This document shows, one piece after another, positions 8,794 through 17,125 of a DNA stretch of 42,370 nt. The notes under the pieces are model-generated. The model was not told where the DNA came from. It ran no database searches and saw nothing but the letters and a program-made list of their open reading frames with translations. The position numbers were made by a program, and so were the translations under genes. The DNA is taken from assembly GCA_902774075.1 (NCBI GenBank), contig CACYGT010000005.1, forward strand, positions 1 through 42,370, in the 5' to 3' direction. This DNA is from an uncultured Bacteroidales bacterium. Its GTDB lineage: Bacteria > Bacteroidota > Bacteroidia > Bacteroidales > Paludibacteraceae. Position 1 is the stretch's first letter. Each line of letters starts with the position of its first letter.

Positions 8794-8821
8794 CTTTAAA
8801 CTTTAAACTTTCAACTTTCAA
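8794..8821 (-). repeat. Heptamer tract between bamD and rpoZ
   Basis: Four exact 7-bp units (CTTTAAA twice, CTTTCAA twice, plus-strand reading), 28 bp. The tract begins at the base next to the bamD stop codon and ends two bases before the rpoZ ATG, so it makes up almost the entire spacer. Confidence 0.92.
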
Positions 8822-9628
8822 CTAGTCTTTAACTATTTTCTTGATCTGTACCAACATTCGGTCCGCTTCCTTGCGGTGCTTGGAGTTAGGATACTCGGTG
8901 ATGAAGTTGTAGTACTCGTCCTGTGTGTCACGGGCACGCTCCACTTTCCTTTCCTCCAGCGAGTTGATCATCTGCTGGTACTTGGCTTGCAGAATGAGCC
9001 AACTGAACTCCTCCTGGTACTTGTTACTCGGGTAGTTCTTCAGCGCGTTCTTGCACACGATCTCACAACTGAGGTAGTTATTACCCAGATAACTGCCGAG
9101 GTTGTAGTACAACTGCGCACTCTTCAGCTCCTTGAGGGCTAACTTGTCGTTTAACTCACTCATCTCCTTGTAGGCCTGCTCGGCATACGGACTCTCGGGG
9201 TATAACTCCACGAACAACTCAAACGCCGCGATCGCCTTCACTGTGATAGACTGGTCCAAACGGGCATCGGGGGAGTCCATGTACTGGCAGTGACCGATCT
9301 GAAAATACGCCTCCGTCGCATACTTACCCTTTGGGTAATTGCGTACATAGGCCTGGTAGTAGTCGGTCGCAGATTCGTACTGCTTCTGACCCATATAACA
9401 GCGGGCAAGGTACGCCAAGATATCCTCCGAACGCTCCGTGCCTTTGTAAAAGGTCGTCACGTCGTCCAGCAAGGTCTGCGCCTTCACATACTGCTTCTCG
9501 TTGAAATACTGCAAAGCCGCTTGGTATTTCTCCTCCGGGTTGCGCGATTTCAACAAACGCTGGTATTCCCCACAACTCGTGAGAAACACCACCACTAATA
9601 CTAATATGAAGTATAATTTTTTGCGCAT
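8822..9628 (-). CDS. bamD: Outer membrane assembly lipoprotein BamD
   Basis: 268 residues. A lipoprotein signal with lipobox LTSC (Cys19) is followed by about five tetratricopeptide-like repeats, for example YFNEKQYVKAQTLLDDV, YPKGKYATEAYFQIGHC and YPESPYAEQAYKEM. The arrangement and length match BamD (YfiO), the essential lipoprotein that works with BamA to insert beta-barrel proteins into the outer membrane. It is the first gene of the bamD-rpoZ-coaBC operon, with a promoter directly upstream. Confidence 0.93.
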   Translation of the reverse strand: MRKKLYFILVLVVVFLTSCGEYQRLLKSRNPEEKYQAALQYFNEKQYVKAQTLLDDVTTFYKGTERSEDILAYLARCYMGQKQYESATDYYQAYVRNYPKGKYATEAYFQIGHCQYMDSPDARLDQSITVKAIAAFELFVELYPESPYAEQAYKEMSELNDKLALKELKSAQLYYNLGSYLGNNYLSCEIVCKNALKNYPSNKYQEEFSWLILQAKYQQMINSLEERKVERARDTQDEYYNFITEYPNSKHRKEADRMLVQIKKIVKD

Positions 9629-9644
9629 TTTGCCAAATTAGCCG

Positions 9645-9677
9645 ACAAAAGTACTGCTTTTTTTTGATATACGCAAG
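9645..9677 (-). promoter_or_regulatory. bamD promoter
   Basis: -7 element TACTTTTGT (9653 to 9645) and -33 CTTG (9677 to 9674), 20 bp apart. The leader to the bamD ATG is about 10 nt. Confidence 0.7.
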
Positions 9678-9684
9678 AAAAATC

Positions 9685-10686
9685 TTATTTTTCTGTCATT
9701 TTTGCCCACTTTTTGGACTTTATGACATGCAAACTGTCGTTCTCCGCCACAATAAGGTAGCATGCAGCGTCCTCAGCGCGCTCAATCATCTCGAGGGCTT
9801 GTTCGGCACCAAGCACCATGCACGAAGTGGCCAGAGCGTCGGAACGCATGCAAGTCGAACTAACGACAGTCGCACTCAAGAGCGAGTGCTGTACCGGCCA
9901 GCCTGTGCGCGGGTCTATCGTATGACTCCTGCGCTCCGTGCCTTCGTAGTAATAATTGCGGTAATTACCACTCGTTGCCATCGCGATATCGCTCAGCGCC
10001 AAGATCTCCTGCAGGTTCTCCTGCGCACCCTCGTTATTGAGATTCGGTTTGGTGATGCCGATATGCCATTTGTTGCCTTTGTCGTTCACGCCGTGACACA
10101 CCACTTCGCCGCCTATATCTACGAGGTAATTATCAGAGCCATTGCGTTTTAGCACGTTAGCGATCATGTCGCACGCCTGTCCTTTTGCCACCGCACCGGC
10201 ATCGATCATCACCCGCGGATCGGCCTTGATGACCTTATGGTCCACCAACTGCACTTTCTCAAAGCCTACAAACTCGCGGAGCGAGTCAATAGTCTGACTA
10301 CTGATTGCTGAATACTGATCGCTCTTTCGGCCAAAACCGAAAGCGCTCACCAGCGGCGCCACGGTGATATCGAACGCTCCGCCGGAGAGGGCATAGACGC
10401 GTTCCGCCTCGGTCCACATGGCCTCAAAAGCTTCGTCAGTCGTGGTGTCGCGGTTCGCATTGACGGCACTCAGGATAGAGTGCTCATTGAACATACTCAG
10501 GCTGTTGTCGAATGCCGTCAAGGCTGCACGGATGCTGTCTTCCAAGTCCACAGTGGCCTCGTAACGGATGTTGAAATATGTCCCGAAGACCTTACCTTGA
10601 TCGTGAAAATACTGCGGTTTGGGGTCGTTGTCCCAACCCCAAATCAGCAGCACAGCCAAGCCTAAGCCTATCAATGCACTAAGCAT
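9685..10686 (-). CDS. apbE: FAD:protein FMN transferase
   Basis: 333 residues from the ATG at 10686. The next upstream ATG (10761) would lie inside the preceding gene and translate a repeat tract. The N-terminus MLSALIGLGLAVLLIWGW is a membrane anchor or uncleaved signal. ApbE hallmarks follow: GTYFNIRYEA, FDITVAPLVSAFGF, the flavin-binding IDAGAVAKGQACDMI, YLVDIGGEVVCHG and HTIDPRTGWPV. ApbE attaches FMN to Thr residues of periplasm-facing proteins such as Nqr/Rnf subunits. No such target gene is nearby. Residues around KSDQYSAISSQTID are encoded by an in-frame heptamer tract. Confidence 0.93.
   Translation of the reverse strand: MLSALIGLGLAVLLIWGWDNDPKPQYFHDQGKVFGTYFNIRYEATVDLEDSIRAALTAFDNSLSMFNEHSILSAVNANRDTTTDEAFEAMWTEAERVYALSGGAFDITVAPLVSAFGFGRKSDQYSAISSQTIDSLREFVGFEKVQLVDHKVIKADPRVMIDAGAVAKGQACDMIANVLKRNGSDNYLVDIGGEVVCHGVNDKGNKWHIGITKPNLNNEGAQENLQEILALSDIAMATSGNYRNYYYEGTERRSHTIDPRTGWPVQHSLLSATVVSSTCMRSDALATSCMVLGAEQALEMIERAEDAACYLIVAENDSLHVIKSKKWAKMTEK
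10292..10319 (-). repeat. In-frame heptamer tract inside apbE
   Basis: Four 7-bp units (GTCTGAC, TACTGAT, TGCTGAA, TACTGAT on the plus strand), 28 bp, open in the apbE frame. They encode a serine-rich loop between the FGFGRK segment and the next helix. Confidence 0.8.
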
Positions 10687-10693
10687 ATGTGCC

Positions 10694-10735
10694 CTTTTAA
10701 CTTTCACCTTTCCGTTTTCCGTTTTTCGTTTATCA
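10694..10735 (-). repeat. Heptamer tract upstream of apbE
   Basis: Six 7-bp units drifting from TTTTCCG-like to CTTTCAC and CTTTTAA (plus-strand reading). The 42 bp link the stop codon of the upstream outer membrane protein to a point eight bases before the apbE ATG. Confidence 0.88.
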
Positions 10736-11608
10736 GAACCAGATGCCCAGTCCGATAACACCGTTCAGACGTTGGGTATAGAGCTTGTCATCACCGGCTG
10801 CTTTCCACAGCACGACGTTATACTCCGGATCATTCGGGTCGGTAACTAACCCATTCGGGTTGATGCTGCCTTGTGCAAACAAATCCAGTGTCACATTGTC
10901 GAACTCCCATTCTTTGTTGAACTTCACGCTGATGTTGGTCACAGCGAACTTCTCATTGCCGTACAGATCGCTCTGCCAGGGAGACATACCTATCTGTGCA
11001 CCCAGCGTGATGCCTACTTTCTCGAACGTGTAGTCGTAACCTACCTCCAGATAACTCGACCAAGCGCGTATCGTGTCACCCGTAGTGGCGTCTGTCACCA
11101 GGTCATTACCCGCTACCGTGGTGTACCAGTTAACGTACGCACCGGCTTTGTCACCAAAGAAATGGCTGAAGTTATAGCCCGCCCACACTTCGGTCGTGCT
11201 CGTACCGCCTTCCGCCTTGATATCGGCTACACTCTTCCAGTTGAAGAAATTCGTTCCGTCGCAGTAGTAATAGTGGTTAAAACCTACCGTTGCACCGTAG
11301 AAAGAGAACGAACCGATGATGTCCAACTCCGGCATAAAACGGGTAAAACCCGTTCCGTCGCCAAGGTCCTTGCGGAACATCCAGTCCGATGCACCGATAT
11401 TACCCCACGCACCGATACGGAGCGAAGTGTGCTCGCCGTCGTAACCGAACTCCACGTCCGGTTGAAGAGACAGACCTCCGTTGTACTGACCACGCCAGAT
11501 ATACGCGCTAACCAATTCAAAACCTGCGTCGTACGCAAACTCCACCTCTGCCTTTGCAGAGAAAATAGCTGCCAGCATAGCAGCTGCTAAAACTAATACC
11601 TTTTTCAT
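10733..11608 (-). CDS. Beta-barrel outer membrane protein, paralogue 1
   Basis: 291 residues with a clear signal peptide (MKKVLVLAAAMLAAIFSAKA) and alternating hydrophobic beta strands ending in a C-terminal Phe (IGLGIWF), the usual signal for Bam-dependent insertion. The segment FELVSAYIWRGQYNGG resembles the start of the Gcw_chp/TIGR02001 family of small barrels of unknown function. The next gene upstream has the same layout (LWRGLYCG, SSYLEL, IGMTPWKS against IWRGQYNG, SSYLEV, IGMSPWQS), so the two are a tandem duplication. The substrate is unknown. The linked apbE might be coincidental. Confidence 0.75.
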   Translation of the reverse strand: MKKVLVLAAAMLAAIFSAKAEVEFAYDAGFELVSAYIWRGQYNGGLSLQPDVEFGYDGEHTSLRIGAWGNIGASDWMFRKDLGDGTGFTRFMPELDIIGSFSFYGATVGFNHYYYCDGTNFFNWKSVADIKAEGGTSTTEVWAGYNFSHFFGDKAGAYVNWYTTVAGNDLVTDATTGDTIRAWSSYLEVGYDYTFEKVGITLGAQIGMSPWQSDLYGNEKFAVTNISVKFNKEWEFDNVTLDLFAQGSINPNGLVTDPNDPEYNVVLWKAAGDDKLYTQRLNGVIGLGIWF

Positions 11609-11664
11609 TTATCAATTTTCAATTTTCCGTTTTCCGTTTTCCGTTTTCAGTTTTCCGTTTTCAC
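11609..11664 (-). repeat. 56-bp intergenic space made wholly of heptamers
   Basis: Eight consecutive 7-bp units, mostly TTTTCCG with TTTTCAA, TTTTCAG, TTTTCAC and TTATCAA variants (plus-strand reading). The tract begins at the base after the start codon of paralogue 1 and stops at the base before the stop codon of paralogue 2, with nothing else between the genes. Confidence 0.95.
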
Positions 11665-12468
11665 CTATTTAAGATAAACACCAAACGCGGCGTTTAGATT
11701 AATTACATTAGTAGGCTGCATCGGACTCACGGCCATCTGTGCCTGCAGCATCACGCCGCAGTGTTCCGCGACACTCCAGTCCTTTCTCAGCCTCAGTTCG
11801 ATGTTCTGCAGCGCCGCGCCGTTGGGGTTGTAAACGCTTTTCCATGGCGTCATACCGATCGCACCGTACAGCGAGAAACCGTCCCGCAGTTTCTGCGTGT
11901 AACTGAGCTCCAGATAACTCGAGTACGCCTGTACCCACTCGCCATGCTCGTTCAATATGGCATCCGACGCACTGATACGCGTCGCCCACAAGATACTCAG
12001 CGGTAACTTACTGCTTACCGTATAACGGACGTCCAACTCCAGACGGTTACCCCGGTCCGCGTAGTTGTGAAAATCAAAGAACGGGCAGTTGAAGTTATGG
12101 ATATACAGCAAGAACACATCGAGTCCCCATCGAGCGAAACCTAACGACAGATCGACTTCCGGCTCAAAGACCTTAAACGTCCAATCGGTCACGCCTATGT
12201 TCCACCACATGTCGAAATACAAACCTCCGTACCCGACGTTAGCGCTCGCCTGTATGTTCGCTGCGCCGCAATAGAGTCCGCGCCAGAGATAGGAAGTCTG
12301 TACGCGCGCTTGTGCGTTATAGGTCAAACCGACCTTGGCGTGGTAGTCGTCTAACCAACGGCTCTCCTCCGCGTACGCGCTCGCGTTAATTAAAAAAGGT
12401 AATGCCCCGATGATCATCACCAGAGCTACTACCTTTTTTACATTAACCGATAACCGATAACCGTTCAC
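11665..12468 (-). CDS. Beta-barrel outer membrane protein, paralogue 2
   Basis: About 267 residues if it starts at GTG 12468, or 277 from ATG 12498. The GTG is the first codon of a heptamer unit and gives a normal-length signal peptide (VKKVVALVMIIGALPFL then NASAYA). The ATG would overlap the preceding gene by 25 nt and give a long n-region. The ATG right after the tract is out of frame. The mature part has RVQTSYLWRGLYCGA, further strands, and ends LNAAFGVYLK, lacking the usual C-terminal Phe/Trp. It is a paralogue of the next gene; its function is unknown. Confidence 0.72.
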   Translation of the reverse strand: MNGYRLSVNVKKVVALVMIIGALPFLINASAYAEESRWLDDYHAKVGLTYNAQARVQTSYLWRGLYCGAANIQASANVGYGGLYFDMWWNIGVTDWTFKVFEPEVDLSLGFARWGLDVFLLYIHNFNCPFFDFHNYADRGNRLELDVRYTVSSKLPLSILWATRISASDAILNEHGEWVQAYSSYLELSYTQKLRDGFSLYGAIGMTPWKSVYNPNGAALQNIELRLRKDWSVAEHCGVMLQAQMAVSPMQPTNVINLNAAFGVYLK

Positions 12469-12472
12469 CGTT
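12445..12472 (-). repeat. Heptamer tract at the start of OMP paralogue 2
   Basis: Four 7-bp units (AACCGAT twice, AACCGTT, CACCGTT, plus-strand reading), 28 bp, lying two bases past the stop codon of the upstream small gene and running into the signal-peptide codons. Confidence 0.88.
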
Positions 12473-12473
12473 G

Positions 12474-12716
12474 TTAGAGCGCATTCTGCACTTCCCATGC
12501 TTTGCGCAGGGCAACCTCCAGAATACGTGTGTTGCTGAACACTACAATACCTCCGTCAGGACCCGGCTCGATATGATAGTCGGCGTTGCCCTCCCCGTTA
12601 AAATAAGCTCTTACTTCTTCTCCTGTGATCTCCAGCTCTGCTGCAATAGCGTCCATACTTCCGTGAGGAAGGCTGTCTTTTACCGCGCGAAGGCGATTGA
12701 ATGTTGTACGCACCAT
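12474..12716 (-). CDS. Small conserved protein, possible HTH DNA-binding
   Basis: 80 residues, no signal peptide. The N-terminal half (VRTTFNRLRAVKDSLPHGSMDAIAAEL then EITGEEVRAYF) has the spacing of a helix-turn-helix, with GSMDAIAAELEITGEEVRAYF as the likely bihelical unit. The second half is a short beta segment and a helix (ILEVALRKAWEVQ). I do not recognise a named family. It has its own promoter, is divergent from a glycosyltransferase gene, and is the first gene before the outer membrane protein pair, so it may regulate that operon; this is inference. Confidence 0.65.
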   Translation of the reverse strand: MVRTTFNRLRAVKDSLPHGSMDAIAAELEITGEEVRAYFNGEGNADYHIEPGPDGGIVVFSNTRILEVALRKAWEVQNAL

Positions 12717-12775
12717 AATTGTTTAAATTTTTATAGAATGAATACTGTTTTTAGTTCCTTTTTTTCAAATTTGGT

Positions 12776-12808
12776 GCAAAGATACAACAAAAATCGGATA
12801 TATGCAAA
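12776..12808 (-). promoter_or_regulatory. Promoter of the small HTH-like gene / OMP operon
   Basis: -7 TATCTTTGC (12784 to 12776), 20 bp, -33 TTTG (12808 to 12805) embedded in an AAATTTGCATATAT-type upstream sequence that recurs at other promoters here. Confidence 0.82.
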
Positions 12809-12814
12809 TTTTTT

Positions 12815-12847
12815 TTTGTATATTTGCAAAAAATGTTGTACCTTTGC
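12815..12847 (+). promoter_or_regulatory. Glycosyltransferase promoter
   Basis: -33 TTTG at 12815-12818, 20 bp spacer, -7 TACCTTTGC at 12839-12847. It is back to back with the minus-strand promoter at 12776-12808. Confidence 0.78.
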
Positions 12848-12868
12848 ACCCGCAAAGGTTTTTTTGAT

Positions 12869-13831
12869 ATGGATATTTCAATTATTGTGCCTCTTTTTAA
12901 CGAGGCGGAGTCACTCCCCCATCTCTATGAGTGGATCGCGCGGGTGATGAAAGAAAATAAGTTCTCTTACGAGGTCATCTTTGTCAATGACGGCTCAACC
13001 GACAACTCTTGGGAGGTCATCAATAAGTTGAAAGCGGAAAGCGGAAAGGAGAAAGATGTGGTAAAAGGCATCTGTTTCCGTCGTAACTACGGTAAGTCTG
13101 CTGCACTCTACTGCGGTTTCAAGGCCGCACAGGGCGACGTGGTCATCACCATGGACGCCGACCTGCAGGACTCGCCCGACGAGATACCTGAACTCTATCG
13201 TATGATCACCAAGGAAGGTTACGACCTCGTGTCCGGATGGAAGCAGAAACGCTATGATAACAAACTTACCAAGAACCTGCCCTCCAAGCTCTTCAATGCT
13301 ACCGCGCGCAAAGTGACGGGTATTCAGCTCCACGACATGAACTGCGGCCTCAAGGCCTATCGCAAGGAGGTGGTGAAGAACATCGAGGTCTTCTCTGAGA
13401 TGCACCGTTATATCCCGTACCTCGCTAAGAACGCCGGTTTTACCAAAATCGGCGAGAAAGTGGTGCAGCACCGCAAACGTGAGTTCGGTACCTCTAAGTT
13501 CGGTATCAACCGCTTCGTGAACGGTTACCTCGACCTCATGACTCTGTGGTTCCTCAATAAGTTCGGCAAGCAGCCTATGCACTTCTTCGGCCTCGTCGGC
13601 AGCCTGATGTTCTTCATCGGTTTTATCGCCGTCATTGTCGTGGGCAGCATGAAGCTCTATGCCCTCTCGAACCACGTACCGGCGATGCTCGTGGGCGTGA
13701 ACCCCTATTTCCATATCGCTATCCTGATGATGATCCTCGGTTGCATGCTCTTCCTGGCTGGCTTCCTCGCTGAACTCATCATCCGCAACAGCCCTTCGCG
13801 TAACGACTATCTGATCAAAGAGGAAATCTGA
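12869..13831 (+). CDS. Family 2 glycosyltransferase, polyisoprenyl-phosphate type
   Basis: 320 residues from ATG 12869; the earlier in-frame ATG at 12824 lies upstream of the -7 element. The GT-A fold is visible as ISIIVPLFNEAESL, nucleotide-binding NDGSTDNS (about 40-47) and the metal-binding DADLQDSPDE (96-105). Two C-terminal membrane helices (about 235-260 and 275-300) match GtrB/DPM1-like enzymes that transfer a sugar from UDP or GDP to undecaprenyl phosphate. Residues 53-62 (LKAESGKEKD) are encoded by an in-frame heptamer tract in the loop after the first strand pair. The stop overlaps the next start as TGATG. Confidence 0.9.
   Translation: MDISIIVPLFNEAESLPHLYEWIARVMKENKFSYEVIFVNDGSTDNSWEVINKLKAESGKEKDVVKGICFRRNYGKSAALYCGFKAAQGDVVITMDADLQDSPDEIPELYRMITKEGYDLVSGWKQKRYDNKLTKNLPSKLFNATARKVTGIQLHDMNCGLKAYRKEVVKNIEVFSEMHRYIPYLAKNAGFTKIGEKVVQHRKREFGTSKFGINRFVNGYLDLMTLWFLNKFGKQPMHFFGLVGSLMFFIGFIAVIVVGSMKLYALSNHVPAMLVGVNPYFHIAILMMILGCMLFLAGFLAELIIRNSPSRNDYLIKEEI
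13028..13055 (+). repeat. In-frame heptamer tract inside the glycosyltransferase
   Basis: Four 7-bp units of the form NNGAAAG (TTGAAAG, CGGAAAG twice, GAGAAAG), 28 bp, reading open in the glycosyltransferase frame. Confidence 0.85.
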
Positions 13832-14964
13832 TGGCGCGGGATCTGGACGAACAACTCACTACGGTCGAGCGTGCCTTGGCGGAGCGTATGATTGAGCATG
13901 CGCTCATCGTCGTCCGTACTTGGCTCAACGAACTGGGGGAAAACAACCCCTACGAGGAAGCGTTCGTGCATATCCAGAAGCGCTACAATGACCTCTTTGC
14001 CGAGTGGCTCAGCGTCGATGACAACACCATCGATGAGCAACTCAACATCCTCACCGGCGATACCTACCGCCTCGTCGACGCCGCCTATGCCGACATCCGC
14101 CTCCTGCGCGGACTCACTCCTTCTATGCATGGGTACAACAAGGAGAGCCTCGAGTCGGTCGCTAACTATTTCTTCCACTGTGTCCGACTGCAGCCCCAGG
14201 ACCTCAAATGGCTCCGCGAGGCGTATGACAAAGCCGAACCGGCAGATACCGAACTGGTCCTTCCGGTGGCCCTGTCGTATAACCTTCGCTCCTGTTTCTC
14301 AGAGGAGGTCTTCCTCCTGCTCATCGAAGGCCTGGAGGCCCGGAATGCAGACATGGCGCAGCACGCCCTTGTGGCGGTCATCAAACTGCTCATACAGTAC
14401 GACCGCCGCATCGATTTCTTCCCCTCTGTCCGCAAAGCGTTTGTCGATACTCTCCAGCGCAAAGGCGACGATGGCCAGTATGCCTTCGAGATACTCTGGG
14501 GCTTGGTGCGCGCTACCCATATCAAACTGCCGCTCATGGCCGGCGAACAACTCAAAGAAGAGCAGGACTACAGCGATATGCTCGTCCGTCTCTTACCCGA
14601 CACCTGGCTCTACGAACTGCTCGTGCTCGACGACATCCGCCGCGAGCATATGCTGGCTACGGCCTATCTGGAGATAGGACGCAACGAACTCATCTGGGAT
14701 CATCTGGATTTTGTGGAACTGTGGCTCAAAGACCAACTGCGCGAAGGCAACCGCTCCGCCTATTACTATATCAATTACGGCCACTGCGTCTTGTTACGCG
14801 GTGACCGTATGATGGCTTTTGAACTCTACAAACAAGCTCGCCAGCGTTGTGCTTCTTCCCGGGAGTTCTACGCCCTCTTCCGTCCCGACCGCCGTGCGCT
14901 CGTCGACAGAGGCGTCCCCCTCGAGCAGATCTATCTTATCGAAGATAAGTTAATTAAGCCTTAG
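13831..14964 (+). CDS. Unrecognised helical-repeat protein
   Basis: 377 residues, no signal peptide or membrane helix. The sequence is almost entirely amphipathic helices; segments such as YFFHCVRLQPQDLKWLREAY and YYINYGHCVLLRGDRMMAFE look like degenerate tetratricopeptide units. I cannot assign a family. Its ATG overlaps the glycosyltransferase stop (TGATG), so it is translationally coupled and probably works with it or near it. Its TAG stop overlaps the TAA of the converging PagL-like gene by 3 nt, with no terminator visible. Confidence 0.7.
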   Translation: MARDLDEQLTTVERALAERMIEHALIVVRTWLNELGENNPYEEAFVHIQKRYNDLFAEWLSVDDNTIDEQLNILTGDTYRLVDAAYADIRLLRGLTPSMHGYNKESLESVANYFFHCVRLQPQDLKWLREAYDKAEPADTELVLPVALSYNLRSCFSEEVFLLLIEGLEARNADMAQHALVAVIKLLIQYDRRIDFFPSVRKAFVDTLQRKGDDGQYAFEILWGLVRATHIKLPLMAGEQLKEEQDYSDMLVRLLPDTWLYELLVLDDIRREHMLATAYLEIGRNELIWDHLDFVELWLKDQLREGNRSAYYYINYGHCVLLRGDRMMAFELYKQARQRCASSREFYALFRPDRRALVDRGVPLEQIYLIEDKLIKP

Positions 14965-16259
14965 AAGGCTACACCCAAACCGGCGTCAACGAACTCAGCG
15001 CGAACGCCGTGCGATTTCATGCTCACTTGTACGAACAGGTGATCCAGTACGTGGTACTTGAGCACTAACTGCATGTAGCACCATCCGTCCTGCTTGTTGC
15101 TCGCCTGCATGTAGTCGTACGCGTAGAACAGACCTCTGTTCAGCGGTGTACCGGCTTCGTCAGCTGCTTTCGCCTCGGCAAACGGCTCTAAGTTCTTCAC
15201 CGGGTCGTACAGATAGAATCCTACGTGGAAACCGGCCGTCAACTTACCGATGATCAACTCCGGCTGGATACTGAAGCCCAGACGGAAACAGTTGGCGACA
15301 TTGCTCTCTTTCAAGTACGTCTTACCGAATGACGTGGTGACAGCTCCCGGGTTCTGCGAAGCGAACTGATCGTTCACGCATGCGTAGTAACCGTCGTAGA
15401 ACGCATCCAGACCCGCTCCCAGACGGAAGATACTCAGCGGTACCCAGTACGCGGCCGCCTTGATCGATGCGACACCGAAGAATTTCATCCCGCCGTAGTT
15501 ATCGCCGTAGTACACCTGACGCGCACTACCCGTCATACTGATCTCCACTGCCCAAGGCTTGTCTACGCCGTCGTACAAACGGTGAGGCACATCCGAACGC
15601 GGTCTGAAACGACCCGTCTGGTTCTCCGGGTGATAACGCAATCCTAACTCACCGCCGAAGATGTTATAACCGCCGTTAGGCGCCATCACACTACCGTTAC
15701 TTACGTGGTAGAAACCGCCGCTACAGATGATCTCCCAGCCGTCTTTGATCGGGAAGTCCATAAACAGCTCTCCCGCCAGGTAGGCGTTCAAAACCGAACC
15801 GATGTTCTGGTTCGACTCGTTGAATCCGCCGTCATTGCGGCTATACGGCTCCTTACCCTCCGGCAAGGTGTTGATATAGCGCTTGTCCAAAAACGCAATA
15901 CCGACCGTCGGACGAATACCGATACGGAAATGCTTGCTGCTGAAGAACGGCAGATTCAAGTAGCCATACAGCGCCACCATGTTACCCAACTTCTCGTTGT
16001 TACCGAGGTTCATGTACGTCGTACCGACACCGATAGAGGCGTTGTTCCACTGCTGCAGACTGTGCAAACCACCCGTCGGATGGAACTCCACAGCAAACGT
16101 ACCACCGGCCATAGGACCCTGTAGCCATTTGTCTACACGGCCGTCTTTCAACATGCCACCCGCCGTACCGCTCAACCGGTACGACAAATCGAAATTGGAA
16201 TACGCAAAAACGCCCATACTGAGCGTCAACGCCATAAATAGGATTGCTGTTTTTTTCAT
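14961..16259 (-). CDS. PagL-like acyloxyacyl hydrolase, outer membrane
   Basis: 432 residues from ATG 16259, which gives the signal peptide MKKTAILFMALTLSMGVFA. An in-frame ATG at 16310 lies upstream of the promoter. The beta-barrel contains HVSNGSVMAPNGGYN near residue 205, matching the His-x-Ser-Asn segment of lipid A 3-O-deacylase (PagL) family proteins where His and Ser are catalytic. Such proteins trim acyl chains from lipid A or related lipids. The protein is longer than Pseudomonas PagL, as is common in Bacteroidales. Its promoter places the transcription start within a few bases of the ATG, so the mRNA is almost leaderless. Confidence 0.8.
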   Translation of the reverse strand: MKKTAILFMALTLSMGVFAYSNFDLSYRLSGTAGGMLKDGRVDKWLQGPMAGGTFAVEFHPTGGLHSLQQWNNASIGVGTTYMNLGNNEKLGNMVALYGYLNLPFFSSKHFRIGIRPTVGIAFLDKRYINTLPEGKEPYSRNDGGFNESNQNIGSVLNAYLAGELFMDFPIKDGWEIICSGGFYHVSNGSVMAPNGGYNIFGGELGLRYHPENQTGRFRPRSDVPHRLYDGVDKPWAVEISMTGSARQVYYGDNYGGMKFFGVASIKAAAYWVPLSIFRLGAGLDAFYDGYYACVNDQFASQNPGAVTTSFGKTYLKESNVANCFRLGFSIQPELIIGKLTAGFHVGFYLYDPVKNLEPFAEAKAADEAGTPLNRGLFYAYDYMQASNKQDGWCYMQLVLKYHVLDHLFVQVSMKSHGVRAEFVDAGLGVAF

Positions 16260-16266
16260 AACGGCT

Positions 16267-16299
16267 GCAAAATTACAACATTTTTTTGAAATATGCAAA
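16267..16299 (-). promoter_or_regulatory. Promoter of the PagL-like gene, inside the upstream ORF
   Basis: -7 TAATTTTGC (16275 to 16267), 20 bp, -33 TTTG (16299 to 16296). The whole promoter lies within the last codons of the 228-residue gene, whose TAA stop is the first three bases of the -7 box. Transcription would begin about 16260, next to the ATG at 16259. Confidence 0.8.
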
Positions 16300-16959
16300 C
16301 ATTGGGACACTTTTTTTGCAAAAAAAAAGTTGGAGAGGTATAGAAGAGCGGATTTTGACAGGGCGAGAGAGGATATCGCGGGGCTCTATCGGCTCGAAAG
16401 TGACGTCGGCGGCAGGGATAGACTCCGGCCTGACGTCCGGAGCACATAACAAAGCTTTCTCTTGCTCTGCTTTGGCGGCTTCTTGGATGGCACGGTAGAT
16501 GCAGACATAGGTATATTGGTAGAAACGGGAGTAACGTTTGAGGCTGGGCGCGGGATCTTCGTGCATGCGGAAGACGTGGAAGTAATGCTTGAAAAAGCGG
16601 AGACGCCATTCGAGGCCTTCGAAAGAGTAGTCGTGTTCGAGGGCATGCGCTTGGCGCTGGGCTTGTTTGATGAGTTCGCGATTTGCTACGCAGGCATCGG
16701 ACCAGTGTGTAGGGAAATGGTAGGTATAGAGCTCGTGTAGGCCGGGACGGAAACGAGAGGGGCGGACAATGATGTGTTTGCGGCGTTTGGAGCCGAGTGC
16801 GAGGTCGTCCATAGCTCCGCGGATATAATTGAAGGCCTCACAGAGCGTGAAATAGCGCACACCTTTGGTGTGAGGCGTGGAATTGGGCGGGAGAGAGACA
16901 AAGGTCGCACAGGTGTCTGCTAAACCGTCGATAATGATATTTTTCAAGTGCTTAGACAT
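16273..16959 (-). CDS. Unrecognised 228-residue protein
   Basis: No signal peptide or membrane helix. The sequence is basic and rich in aromatic residues (RPSRFRPGLHELYTYHF, YSRFYQYTYVCIYRAI). The first 160 residues look like a compact alpha/beta domain, beginning MSKHLKNIIIDGLADTCATF; the rest is a low-complexity linker. I do not recognise the family. Its start is about 160 nt downstream of a good promoter at 17126-17158. Its last 9 codons coincide with the promoter of the next gene, so its natural C-terminus may have been altered. Confidence 0.65.
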   Translation of the reverse strand: MSKHLKNIIIDGLADTCATFVSLPPNSTPHTKGVRYFTLCEAFNYIRGAMDDLALGSKRRKHIIVRPSRFRPGLHELYTYHFPTHWSDACVANRELIKQAQRQAHALEHDYSFEGLEWRLRFFKHYFHVFRMHEDPAPSLKRYSRFYQYTYVCIYRAIQEAAKAEQEKALLCAPDVRPESIPAADVTFEPIEPRDILSRPVKIRSSIPLQLFFCKKSVPMFAYFKKML

Positions 16960-17125
16960 GCAGTATAATTGGTTGTATATGTGTGTTTTACAAGTTTTGA
17001 TTTTTAATAAGGTCTAGGACGCGTTATAGGCGGGTCTCTTCCGCTGTATGAAATGGGTATTTTTTGAACCTGAGGCGGGGAAGAGATGGGAGAGGCTGCG
17101 GGGCAGACCTTTTTAAAAATCTGGT

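Noticed and set aside
16273..16959. Transposase identity for the 228-residue protein
   Set aside because: It is basic and lies in an accessory region, but no DDE or HUH motif and no terminal inverted repeats were found.
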